Positions 53,649 to 62,497 of a stretch of 64,000 bases of DNA are shown here, one piece after another. Positions within the stretch are counted from its first letter, which is position 1, and each line of letters starts with the position of its first letter. This stretch comes from Limnohabitans sp. TEGF004 (lineage in GTDB: Bacteria; Pseudomonadota; Gammaproteobacteria; Burkholderiales; Burkholderiaceae_C), in NCBI RefSeq assembly GCF_027924965.1, contig NZ_AP027056.1, positions 2,356,001 to 2,420,000 on the forward strand, in the 5' to 3' direction. The notes under the pieces are model-generated. The model searched no databases. It saw nothing but the letters and a program-made list of their open reading frames with translations, and was not told the DNA's origin. The translations under genes and the position numbers were made by a program.

Positions 53649-55742
53649 ATGTCTGCTGGTCTGAATCTCGCGCAACAAGAAGCCGTCAATTTCTTGCACG
53701 GTCCTTGTCTGGTGTTGGCGGGGGCGGGCTCTGGCAAAACACGTGTCATCACGCACAAGATTGGGCGTCTCATTCAAACGGGGTTAGAGCCCAAACGCAT
53801 CGCGGCGATTACCTTTACCAACAAAGCCGCCGCCGAAATGCGTGAGCGTGCCAAGGGTTTGATTGGCAAACCCGCCAACGATGTGTTGATTTGCACCTTC
53901 CACGCACTCGGTGTGCGCATGTTGCGCCAAGACGGTGGCGTGATGGGGTTGAAGCCCCAGTTCAGCATCATGGACAGCGCCGATGTGACCGGCATCCTGA
54001 AAGACGCAGGCGGCACCACCGACATCGCCACCGCACGCCAATGGCAATGGACCATCAGCTTGTGGAAAAACATGGGCCTCAATTCAGCCCAAGCGATGGC
54101 GCAGGCCAAAGACGACAACGAACGCATCATTGCCAAAATCATGGCGCGCTACGAAGAGCGTTTGAGCGCCTACCAAAGCGTGGACTTTGATGACCTCATC
54201 GGCATGCCCCTGAAGCTGCTGCAAGAGCACGATGAGGTGCGCGCCAAATGGCAAGCCCAGCTCGGCCATGTGCTGGTGGACGAATACCAAGACACCAACG
54301 CCACCCAGTACGAAGTACTCAAGTGTTTGGTAGGGCCTGATCACGCAAGCGCCCGCTTTACTGCGGTGGGCGACGACGACCAGTCCATCTACGGCTGGCG
54401 TGGTGCCACGCTGGATAACTTGCGCAAATTGCCGCAAGACTTTCCGACATTGAAAGTCATCAAGCTGGAGCAAAACTACCGCTCCACCAGCGCTATCTTG
54501 CGCGCGGCCAACAACGTCATTCAACTCAACCCCAAGCTCTTTCCTAAGACCTTGTTCTCCGAACTGGGCGAAGGTGAACCCGTGCGCGTGGTCGATGCCG
54601 ACAACGAAGAACACGAAGCCGAACGCGTGGTGGCGCGCATTCAGTCTTTGCGCGAGGGCACCGATGCTGGCAGCTGCGGCTTCAAAGAGCTCAAAGACTT
54701 TGCCGTGCTGTACCGCGCCAACCACCAAGCGCGCATTTTTGAAAAGGCGCTGCGCAAAGCGCAAATCCCATACAAGGTATCTGGCGGCCAAAGCTTTTTT
54801 GACCGTGCAGAAATTCGTGACCTGTGCGCATGGCTGCGCCTGTGGGTCAACAACGATGACGACCCTGCGTTCTTGCGCACTGTCACCACCCCTAAGCGCG
54901 GCATTGGCCACCAAACCTTGGCCGCGCTGGGCCAGTTCGCCAGCCAATACAAACTCAGCATGTTTGAAGCGCTGTTCAGCAACAGTCTGCCCTCGGTACT
55001 CAATGCCCGCGCCTTGGGCAGCCTGCACGAATTTGGCCGCTACGTGAACGACCTTGAGTTCCGCGCCCGCCTCACCACTGGCGCAGAAGACGCGCGAGCA
55101 TTTTTGAACGACTGGCTCAAAGACATCGGCTACGAAAAACACCTCTACGACGCCGAAGAAAGCGAAAAAGCCGCAGCCTCAAAGTGGAACAACGTGATGG
55201 AGTTTTGCGACTGGATGGCCCAGCGCTGTGGCGGACAGATAGACGACACCGCCGGCGTGACCACTGGCAATGAAATCAAGAACTTGCTAGAGGTGGCGCA
55301 AACCATTGCGCTGCTGTCGACGCTCACCGAACGCGAAAAAGACCAAAACGTGGTGACGCTCTCTACGTTGCATGCCTCCAAAGGTTTGGAGTGGCCACAC
55401 GTCATGCTGGTGGGCGTGACCGAGGGCATGCTGCCCTTCAAACTCGATGACGAACCAGGCTCTGAACAAACCAACGAAAACATCGCCGTGCGTTTGCAAG
55501 AAGAACGCCGCCTGATGTACGTGGGCATCACTCGCGCCCAGCGCTCACTGGCCGTGAGCTGGACACGCCGTCGCAAAAAAGGCCGCGACATGATTGCCGC
55601 CATGCCCAGCCGCTTCATTGCTGAGATGGATCTGAACAAAGACACGGTCAAAGAAGACCCGCGCGAAAAACTAAAAGCTTTACGCGCAGAGTTTGCTCAG
55701 CGCGCCAGCGCCGCCTCCGCCGAGAGCGCGGCTAACAAGTAG
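53649..55742 (+). CDS. rep: ATP-dependent DNA helicase Rep
   Basis: A 697-residue superfamily 1 helicase of the Rep/UvrD group. It has Q-motif LNLAQQEAV, Walker A AGAGSGKTRVITHK near 25-38, DEYQDTN motif II, QSIYGWRGA motif III, and LEQNYRST motif IV. TLHASKGLEWPHV and EERRLMYVGITRAQ are motifs V and VI. Rep unwinds 3'-5' and clears proteins ahead of forks. Its last 11 bases overlap the end of the convergent FDH alpha gene. Confidence 0.95.
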   Translation: MSAGLNLAQQEAVNFLHGPCLVLAGAGSGKTRVITHKIGRLIQTGLEPKRIAAITFTNKAAAEMRERAKGLIGKPANDVLICTFHALGVRMLRQDGGVMGLKPQFSIMDSADVTGILKDAGGTTDIATARQWQWTISLWKNMGLNSAQAMAQAKDDNERIIAKIMARYEERLSAYQSVDFDDLIGMPLKLLQEHDEVRAKWQAQLGHVLVDEYQDTNATQYEVLKCLVGPDHASARFTAVGDDDQSIYGWRGATLDNLRKLPQDFPTLKVIKLEQNYRSTSAILRAANNVIQLNPKLFPKTLFSELGEGEPVRVVDADNEEHEAERVVARIQSLREGTDAGSCGFKELKDFAVLYRANHQARIFEKALRKAQIPYKVSGGQSFFDRAEIRDLCAWLRLWVNNDDDPAFLRTVTTPKRGIGHQTLAALGQFASQYKLSMFEALFSNSLPSVLNARALGSLHEFGRYVNDLEFRARLTTGAEDARAFLNDWLKDIGYEKHLYDAEESEKAAASKWNNVMEFCDWMAQRCGGQIDDTAGVTTGNEIKNLLEVAQTIALLSTLTEREKDQNVVTLSTLHASKGLEWPHVMLVGVTEGMLPFKLDDEPGSEQTNENIAVRLQEERRLMYVGITRAQRSLAVSWTRRRKKGRDMIAAMPSRFIAEMDLNKDTVKEDPREKLKALRAEFAQRASAASAESAANK

Positions 55743-58581
55743 CAAAGCCCCGCGACTCCGCCAAGCTGCCACCGGCATGAATGGCCACAGCGCAGTATTT
55801 GAATTCGGGAATTTTTCCGAAAGGATCTAACGCGGCATTGGTCATCAAATTGGCAGCCGCTTCGTAATACGCAAACGGCACAAACACCGCTCCCTGCGGC
55901 GTGCCGTCATCACGGCGCACACGCAAGGTCACTTGGCCACGGCGTGAGGCAATGGTGATCACATCCCCCGCTTCCACTTTCAAACGCTGCATATCGGCAA
56001 CGCACATCGATGCCGTGGCCATGGGCTCGATGGCGTCGAGCACGGTGGCGCGTCGCGTCATGCTGCCGGTGTGCCAGTGTTCCAACTGACGACCGGTGAT
56101 GAGCACAAATGGGAAATCATTGTCGGGTCGCTCATTGGCCGGAATGATGTCGGCGGGCACCAAATGCACTCGACCATCGTCGGTGGCAAAGTGCTCTTTG
56201 AACACGGTGGGCTCGCCCGGATCTTCTGCCGTCAAGCAAGGGTAGGTCACGCTGGATTCGCGTTGCAAACGCTCCCATGTGATGCCACTGATGGCTGCAT
56301 GCATGGCCTGGCGCATTTCCTCGTACACCTCGGCCACGCCGCTGTCCTGGCCTGCGTAGTTCCAATTCAAGCCAACGCGTTTGGCGATTTGTTGAATGAT
56401 CCACAAATCGGGTTTGGCTTGTCCGGGTGGATCAATGGCTTGTTGGCCCAGCTGCACCATGCGGTCGGTGTTGCTGACCGTGCCAGTTTTCTCGGGCCAA
56501 GCGGTGGCAGGCAACACCACATCGGCGAGCCACGCAGTTTCGGTCATGAAGATGTCTTGCACCACCAGATGCTCTAGTGAGGCCAAAGCGTGGCGTGCGT
56601 GGTTCAAATCAGGGTCGCTCATGGCGGGGTTTTCGCCCATGATGTACATGCCGCGCACTTTGTGCGGGTCGCTGTCATCGGCCAAGATCTTGCCCATGAT
56701 CTCCACCACGGTGTAGCCCGGCTTGTCGTCCAGCGGTGTGTCCCAAAACTTTTCAAACCAATCGTGCGCGGCCTTGTTGGTGACACGCTGGTAGTTGGGA
56801 TACATCATGGGGATCAAGCCCGCATCACTCGCACCCTGCACATTGTTTTGTCCGCGCAGCGGGTGCAAGCCCGAGCCTGGCTTGCCGATTTGACCCGTGA
56901 CTGACACCAAAGCAATCAAGCAACGTGCGTTGTCGGTGCCGTGCACGTGCTGACTCACGCCCATGCCCCACAGCACCATGGCGCCCTTGGCAGTGGCAAA
57001 CGCGCGCGCGACTTCACGCAAAGTTTCTGCGGGAATGCCACAAATCGGCGCCATGGCTTCGGGGCTGTAGCCCTGAACGTTGGCTTTCAAGGCCTCGTAG
57101 TTGTTGACGCGATCACGGATGAACGCCTCATCTGCCAAGCCCTCTTCAATCACTGTGTGGATCAAGGCATTGATCATCGCCACATCGGTGTCGGGCTTGA
57201 ACTGCAAGGTGCGCCACGCGTGTTTGCCCATATCGGTCACACGCGGGTCAGCCAGCACAATTTTGGCGCCGCGCTTGGCGGCGTTCTTCATCCATGTGGC
57301 GGCCACCGGATGGTTCGACGTGGGGTTGGAGCCGATGACAAAAATCAACTCGGCGTGTTCCACATCATTGACTTGGTTGCTCACGGCAGCTGAGCCCACG
57401 CCCTCTAACAACGCGGCCACGCTGGAGGCGTGGCACAAGCGCGTGCAGTGGTCCACGTTGTTGGAACCAAAGCCGGTGCGCACCAGTTTTTGGAATAAAT
57501 ACGCTTCTTCGTTAGTGCCCTTGGCCGAGCCAAAACCTGCCAAAGCTTTTTTGCCATGGGTGTCACGCAAGTGTTTGAGTTGGCCCGCACCCAAGGCCAA
57601 CGCCTCTTCCCAGGTTGCCTCGCGAAACACCTGTGACCAATCAGCCGCATCGTGGTTGAGTTGGCCAATGAGCGCGGGATCTTTGGGCACACCCACTTTG
57701 CGAATCAACGGCACCGTCAATCGCTGCGGACTGTGGATGTAATCAAAACCAAAGCGACCTTTGACACACAAACGGTTGTGGTTGGCAGGTCCATCACGGC
57801 CATCGACGCTGACAATCTTGTTGTCCTTCACGTTGTAGGTCAGCAAGCAACCCACGCCACAGAACGGACACACCGAGTCCACTTGTTTGTCCACCACTTG
57901 CGAACCTATTTGCGTCTTCGGCATCAACGCGCCCGTGGGGCAAGCCTGCACACATTCACCACACGCCACACACGAGCTGTTGCCCATCTCGTCATTCAAA
58001 TCAAACACGATTTGGCTGTGTGCACCACGGTGGGCATACCCAATCACATCATTCACTTGTTCTTCACGGCAAGCACGCACGCAGCGGTTGCACTGAATAC
58101 ATGCATCTAAGTTGACTGCCATCGCAGGGTGTGACACATCGCACGCGGGTTGTTCGCGGCGCAACGCACGCAACTCAGGTCGGACTGAAACATTCAAGCG
58201 AGAAGCCCAGTCGCTCAACTCACCATGTTGTCCTTCATCGTTCCACTTGTACCCCACATCAGGCATGTCAGACAGCAACATCTCCAACACCATCTTCTGA
58301 CTCTTGATAGCTCGGTCACTCACTAGCACTTCGAGACCTGCGGTCGCTGTGCGACAGCAGCTAGGCGCCAAGGTGCGCTCGCCTTTGATTTCCACCACAC
58401 AAGCACGGCAGTTGCCATCTGCACGCAGGCCATCTTTGTAGCAAAGGTGGGGAATGTCCACGCCATGACGCTGCGCTGCTTTCAGAATGCTTTCACCCTC
58501 ATAGGTTTGTACACGCTGGTCGTTGAGCTTGAACTCCACCGTTTGAGGCATCAAATCTGCGGATTGGATCGGAGCGTTCAT
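55732..58581 (-). CDS. fdsA: NAD-dependent formate dehydrogenase alpha subunit (molybdopterin, Cys-type)
   Basis: A 949-residue catalytic subunit that oxidises formate to CO2. An N-terminal 2Fe-2S domain uses Cys47, 58, 61 and 75. Two 4Fe-4S ferredoxin clusters use Cys161-171 (CIQCNRCVRAC) and Cys204-214 (CVACGECVQAC). The molybdopterin domain has its own 4Fe-4S site (CPFCGVGC, then LCVKGRFG) and the active-site Cys383 in RLCHASSV, with no selenocysteine. The C-terminal domain binds the bis-MGD cofactor. It abuts the fused beta subunit with no gap. Mo or W cannot be decided; the fused partner favours the methylotroph FDH1 type. Confidence 0.95.
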   Translation of the reverse strand: MNAPIQSADLMPQTVEFKLNDQRVQTYEGESILKAAQRHGVDIPHLCYKDGLRADGNCRACVVEIKGERTLAPSCCRTATAGLEVLVSDRAIKSQKMVLEMLLSDMPDVGYKWNDEGQHGELSDWASRLNVSVRPELRALRREQPACDVSHPAMAVNLDACIQCNRCVRACREEQVNDVIGYAHRGAHSQIVFDLNDEMGNSSCVACGECVQACPTGALMPKTQIGSQVVDKQVDSVCPFCGVGCLLTYNVKDNKIVSVDGRDGPANHNRLCVKGRFGFDYIHSPQRLTVPLIRKVGVPKDPALIGQLNHDAADWSQVFREATWEEALALGAGQLKHLRDTHGKKALAGFGSAKGTNEEAYLFQKLVRTGFGSNNVDHCTRLCHASSVAALLEGVGSAAVSNQVNDVEHAELIFVIGSNPTSNHPVAATWMKNAAKRGAKIVLADPRVTDMGKHAWRTLQFKPDTDVAMINALIHTVIEEGLADEAFIRDRVNNYEALKANVQGYSPEAMAPICGIPAETLREVARAFATAKGAMVLWGMGVSQHVHGTDNARCLIALVSVTGQIGKPGSGLHPLRGQNNVQGASDAGLIPMMYPNYQRVTNKAAHDWFEKFWDTPLDDKPGYTVVEIMGKILADDSDPHKVRGMYIMGENPAMSDPDLNHARHALASLEHLVVQDIFMTETAWLADVVLPATAWPEKTGTVSNTDRMVQLGQQAIDPPGQAKPDLWIIQQIAKRVGLNWNYAGQDSGVAEVYEEMRQAMHAAISGITWERLQRESSVTYPCLTAEDPGEPTVFKEHFATDDGRVHLVPADIIPANERPDNDFPFVLITGRQLEHWHTGSMTRRATVLDAIEPMATASMCVADMQRLKVEAGDVITIASRRGQVTLRVRRDDGTPQGAVFVPFAYYEAAANLMTNAALDPFGKIPEFKYCAVAIHAGGSLAESRGFATC

Positions 58582-60303
58582 TTAAACGATCTCCTCTGGA
58601 AAGTACTGTTGCACACAACGAACTGGGTTGGGTGCGGCTTGGCCCAAACCGCAAATCGAAGCATCGGTCATCACCTGATTCAAATCTTCCAAGGTGGCGT
58701 TGTCCCACACCTTGGCTTGCATCAGCTGCGCTGCCTTGGCCGTGCCCACACGACACGGCGTGCACTGGCCACAGCTTTCATGCGCAAAGAAGTTCATCAT
58801 GTTCAGCGCTGCATCACGCGCCGAATCGTATTGACTCAACACAATCACTGCGGCAGAGCCAATAAAGCAACCATAGGGTTGCAAGGTGTCAAAGTCCAAG
58901 GGAATGTCATTCATGCGCGCAGGCAAGATGCCACCCGATGCACCGCCCGGGAGATACGCATAGAGCGCATGGCCATCCAACATGCCGCCGCAATACTCGT
59001 CAATCAATTCTTGAATCGTGATGCCCGCAGGTGCGAGCTTGACGCCTGGTTGCTTGACGCGCCCGCTCACACTGAAGCTGCGCAAACCTTTTCGGCCATG
59101 GCGACCAAAGCCACTGAACCAGTGCGCGCCTTTTTGCACGATGTCGCGCACCCAATACAGGGTTTCAAAGTTGTGTTCGAGCGTGGGCCTGCCAAACAAG
59201 CCCACTTGCGCAATGTAAGGGGGACGCATACGCGGTTCACCGCGCTTGCCTTCGATGCTTTCAATCATGGCGGACTCTTCGCCGCAAATGTAGGCACCTG
59301 CGCCACGACGCAACTCGATGTGCGGCAAGGGGCATGGTGGGTTGGCTCGTAAATGCGCCAACGCTTGCGTGAGTAACGCGCGACAGCCGTGGTATTCATC
59401 ACGCAAATAGATGTAAATCGCATCCATGCCCACCACGTGGGCGGCCACCAACATACCTTCTAAAAAACGATGCGGGTCACGCTCTAGGTAGGTGCGGTCT
59501 TTGAAAGTGCCAGGCTCACCCTCGTCAATGTTCACCGCCATCAAACGTGGCGCAGGTTGCTCGCGCACGATGCGCCATTTACGACCGGCAGGAAAACCTG
59601 CACCTCCTAAGCCTCGCAGGCCTGAATCTTCCATGGCGTTGAGCACTTGCTCAGCATCCGCTTTGCCCGTGTGCAGGTCGGCCAGCAAGCGGTAGCCGCC
59701 ATCGGCCACATAGGCTTCGAAGTCGACATGCTCGGTCATGGCTTGGTGGGTTTGCTTGGCGCTCACAGTGGCCGCCACCAATTCAGGCGTGGCATGTGGC
59801 ACAGGGTTTTGGTGCACCACGGCCACTGGCGCTTGTTCGCAACGGCCCACACAAGGGGCTGCGATCACGCGCACATCTGGGCTGCCTAGCAAGGCTGGTA
59901 ATTTGTCGATTAACTGCTTGGCGCCTGCAAGCTCACAGCTCAGGCCCTCGCACACGCGCACGGTCAGCCCTGGCACGGCTTCATCGCCACGCACCACTTC
60001 GAAGTGGTGATAGAAAGTGGCCACCTCAAACACCTCGGCCATCGGCAGTTTCATCTCATTGGCCAAGGCCACCAAGTGGCGGTCGTGCAAACAACGGTAG
60101 GTGTCGTTGAGCTTGTGCAAATGCTCAATCAACACATCGCGGCGATGCGGCGCTTCGCCAATGAGCGCGCGCACTTCTTGCAACGACAACGCATCAACCT
60201 GTCGCCCTTTGAGTTGGCCTTTGCGACGAATCGCTTCTCGCATTTGGTCCACAGAGGCCACCACCACGCTAGGAATAGAAGAATTTGATACGGAATGAGT
60301 CAT
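58582..60303 (-). CDS. fdsB: Formate dehydrogenase beta subunit, fused FdsG-FdsB (NuoE-NuoF-like)
   Basis: A 573-residue fusion. Residues about 1-165 are a NuoE/FdsG-like thioredoxin-fold 2Fe-2S domain (EVATFYHHFE; Cys residues in CEGLSCELAG and APCVGRCEQAP). Residues about 200-573 are NuoF/FdsB-like, with the FMN/NADH segment (GLRGLGGAGFPAGRKW, YICGEESAMIESIEGKRGEP) and the 4Fe-4S ligands CGQCTPCRVG near 525. It passes electrons from FdsA to NAD. In Rhodobacter or Cupriavidus FdsG and FdsB are separate genes; fusion occurs in Methylorubrum FDH1. It overlaps the small membrane-protein gene upstream by ATGA. Confidence 0.93.
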   Translation of the reverse strand: MTHSVSNSSIPSVVVASVDQMREAIRRKGQLKGRQVDALSLQEVRALIGEAPHRRDVLIEHLHKLNDTYRCLHDRHLVALANEMKLPMAEVFEVATFYHHFEVVRGDEAVPGLTVRVCEGLSCELAGAKQLIDKLPALLGSPDVRVIAAPCVGRCEQAPVAVVHQNPVPHATPELVAATVSAKQTHQAMTEHVDFEAYVADGGYRLLADLHTGKADAEQVLNAMEDSGLRGLGGAGFPAGRKWRIVREQPAPRLMAVNIDEGEPGTFKDRTYLERDPHRFLEGMLVAAHVVGMDAIYIYLRDEYHGCRALLTQALAHLRANPPCPLPHIELRRGAGAYICGEESAMIESIEGKRGEPRMRPPYIAQVGLFGRPTLEHNFETLYWVRDIVQKGAHWFSGFGRHGRKGLRSFSVSGRVKQPGVKLAPAGITIQELIDEYCGGMLDGHALYAYLPGGASGGILPARMNDIPLDFDTLQPYGCFIGSAAVIVLSQYDSARDAALNMMNFFAHESCGQCTPCRVGTAKAAQLMQAKVWDNATLEDLNQVMTDASICGLGQAAPNPVRCVQQYFPEEIV

Positions 60304-60896
60304 GAGGAAGAGGCCAGGCCTCCGAGTTTTTTCTTTCTTGCCACGTCAAGCCACTCGGGGACTGTGAATGCGTCTGGCAAGCAAGAAATTAATTTTTCGC
60401 AATGGTCTGCGTTTCGATCGTCACTGACGAGAACTTTAATGCGGCTTGTGTTCAGTCCAATTATTTCTTTGAACTCAATTTCTAGGTGCTGCGTCAATGC
60501 GTGTTCATGGTTGCTCTCCACCCAAGCCAACGTGTCCAAATCGGACCATTGAAACAAACGTTCTTTTTGCGCACGACGACCAAATATCTGCGGGGCATGA
60601 CTCCAAACCAAATGCACACCGTTTTTACTAAAACTGATCCGATGCACATACAGGAGATCGTTGAGCGCCGACTTGGCGGCATAAAAAATTCCAAGCAGTA
60701 GAAAAATCAGCCCTGCGGTCTGTGGATCACCAAGTTGCTTCGACTGCCAATAGGCTGTCGCTTGCGGAACCCACAGAAAAGAAAATCCAAGCGAAAAACA
60801 CACGAGTCCAAAAAACAATCGCCACAAACGAGGGCGTTTCACCAAGTAAAGGGGGACATCGACAGTGAGGTGAAACGCGTCAGCAAGTTGTCCCAT
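60300..60896 (-). CDS. Unknown two-TM membrane protein coupled to formate dehydrogenase
   Basis: A 198-residue protein not recognised. Two hydrophobic segments (about 25-45 and 60-85) form an N-terminal hairpin. A soluble C-terminal domain of about 110 residues follows, with alternating strands (NGVHLVWSHAP, LDTLAWVESN, HLEIEFKEIIGL, RIKVLVSDD) that suggest a beta-rich, PH-like fold. There are no Cys-rich or catalytic motifs. DNA looks less GC-rich than the FDH genes. The stop overlaps the fdsB start (ATGA), and it follows the GntR gene by 15 bases. Translational coupling argues for a link to the FDH complex, but the function is open. Confidence 0.7.
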   Translation of the reverse strand: MGQLADAFHLTVDVPLYLVKRPRLWRLFFGLVCFSLGFSFLWVPQATAYWQSKQLGDPQTAGLIFLLLGIFYAAKSALNDLLYVHRISFSKNGVHLVWSHAPQIFGRRAQKERLFQWSDLDTLAWVESNHEHALTQHLEIEFKEIIGLNTSRIKVLVSDDRNADHCEKLISCLPDAFTVPEWLDVARKKKLGGLASSS

Positions 60897-60911
60897 AGGG
60901 TCATGTCCGTC

Positions 60912-61589
60912 TTAGGCTTCCATGCGTTCAAGTTCTGATTCGGAATGCTGAAGATTGCCGACCAATGCCTCTCTCGCAACGTCTGTGTGCTGTTCAGACA
61001 AAGCGGCCGCCAGGTCGCCATTGCCGTCATGAATGGCTGTGACGATGGCGGCATGTTCATCCCAAATGCCATCACGGCCCACGCTTCTTTGCAAGACAGC
61101 GCCCATCACGCGGCGCAGATGAATCCAGTGCAGCATCGCGTTATCCACGATGAACGGATTACCAGAGGCTTCGTAGATGGCTTTGTGAAACGCAGTGTCC
61201 GCCTCAATCATGGCTTTGACATCTGAACCCACAGCGGCTTCGCGCCCCGCGTCAATCAACGACAAAGGAATCTTGGCATGACGCGCGGAAGCCAACCTTG
61301 CGGCCAGGCCATCCAACGCGCCGCGCACTTGGTAGAGGTGACCGATCTGAACAGGGTTGAGCTTGGCGACCACCAAACCACGGCCTGGTGCTTCTTCAAG
61401 CAAGCCGTCTTTTTTGAGCAAGCGCAACGCTTGCAAAACAGGCGACCGCGACACGTTGAGCCGTTCAGCCAGGTCTTCTTGGGTGATGCGTTCACCTGGT
61501 GCGAGCTTTCCCGCGCTGATGGCATCTAGCAATGTTTTATAGACTTCATCCACGTAGTCTGTACGACTGGGAATCTTGGCCAAACTCAT
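60912..61589 (-). CDS. GntR/FadR-family (FCD) transcriptional regulator
   Basis: A 225-residue regulator. The N-terminal winged helix-turn-helix contains ERITQEDLAERLNVSRSPVL (about 33-52), followed by LLKKDGLLEEAPGRGLVVAKLN. The C-terminal FCD domain has metal-binding-type residues (DTAFHKAIYEASGN and EHAAIVTAIHDGN). It sits between the aldolase-family gene and the unknown membrane protein, same strand, and could control the oxygenase genes, the FDH genes or both. Ligands of this group are usually carboxylic acids. Confidence 0.9.
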   Translation of the reverse strand: MSLAKIPSRTDYVDEVYKTLLDAISAGKLAPGERITQEDLAERLNVSRSPVLQALRLLKKDGLLEEAPGRGLVVAKLNPVQIGHLYQVRGALDGLAARLASARHAKIPLSLIDAGREAAVGSDVKAMIEADTAFHKAIYEASGNPFIVDNAMLHWIHLRRVMGAVLQRSVGRDGIWDEHAAIVTAIHDGNGDLAAALSEQHTDVAREALVGNLQHSESELERMEA

Positions 61590-61643
61590 TCAGAACTCCA
61601 TTTTTTCTTCATGATGAGGCTACCAGATTCCCAGCGACGACAC

Positions 61644-62477
61644 TTACGCGAACATGTCGGGTTGCGTGGCAGCCAAATGGTCGTAAATGGGTTGGAAATG
61701 CAACCAGCCAATGTATTCAGAGCCCACGTGTTCACGGCTGTAGCGTGAACGCTCTGGCGTGACCAACACAGGCTTGTGCCCCGTGGCTTCAACCATCAAC
61801 TGTTGACGGCAGCAACGCTCCAAGGCGATGAACCAAAACGCCGCGGCTTCGATGCTGTGGCGGCTGGCCGTCAGCAAACCGTGGTTTTGGTGGATGGCGG
61901 CTTTCACGCCCTTGAACCAATCACACACCGCCAAACCCGCGCTCTCTTCCACCGCGACTTGACCGGCTTCGTCTTTGATCACCACATGGTCTTCAAAGAA
62001 AGCCGCGGCATCTTGCGAGATAGGCTCAAGCGGGCGACCCAGCGCGGCAAAGGCAGTGCCATACACCGTATGGGCATGACACATGGAAATGATGTCGGGG
62101 TGCGCCTCATGCACTGCGGCATGCAGCACAAAGCCCGCACGGTTGATGGCATGCTTTCCTTCCACGACATGGCCTTTGTGATCGGCCAAGATCAGGTTTG
62201 ACACCTTGACCTGTGAGAAGTGCACACACATGGGATTGGTCCAGTAGAGCTCTGGATGCTCAGGGTCGCGAATGGTCAAGTGCCCCGCAAAACCGTAGTC
62301 AAAGCCTTCCAATGCGAATGCTCGGCAAGCGGCCACCAGGCGTTGCTTGCGGTGCAGTCGCTCGGCTTCAAAGCTTTCAAACTTTGGCATCTCTGGGTAA
62401 ATCAACCCACTTTGTATCGGGTCATAAATTGATTTTTTGTGTTGCGTTGCAACGGGTGTTTTGACTTTGTCCAACAT
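61644..62477 (-). CDS. Class II aldolase/adducin-family protein
   Basis: A 277-residue zinc-dependent class II aldolase-fold protein. The zinc His residues appear in CHAHTVYGTAFAAL (about 137-150) and AIHQNHGLLTASRH (about 215-228). GFDYGFAGHLTIRDPEHP is the N-terminal signature. AGGAGA five bases before ATG 62477 fixes the start. Members include sugar-phosphate aldolases and decarboxylases of hydroxylated aromatic acids; next to a Rieske oxygenase and its reductase a decarboxylase is possible. It follows the reductase by 20 bases. Confidence 0.9.
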   Translation of the reverse strand: MLDKVKTPVATQHKKSIYDPIQSGLIYPEMPKFESFEAERLHRKQRLVAACRAFALEGFDYGFAGHLTIRDPEHPELYWTNPMCVHFSQVKVSNLILADHKGHVVEGKHAINRAGFVLHAAVHEAHPDIISMCHAHTVYGTAFAALGRPLEPISQDAAAFFEDHVVIKDEAGQVAVEESAGLAVCDWFKGVKAAIHQNHGLLTASRHSIEAAAFWFIALERCCRQQLMVEATGHKPVLVTPERSRYSREHVGSEYIGWLHFQPIYDHLAATQPDMFA

Positions 62478-62497
62478 ATGTATCTCCTGATGGTTAT

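Noticed and set aside
57411..57440. Selenocysteine in formate dehydrogenase alpha
   Set aside because: The active-site codon is a normal Cys codon with no in-frame TGA.
58447..59352. 301-codon plus-strand frame opposite the FDH beta subunit
   Set aside because: The real gene on the other strand carries all expected cofactor motifs here.
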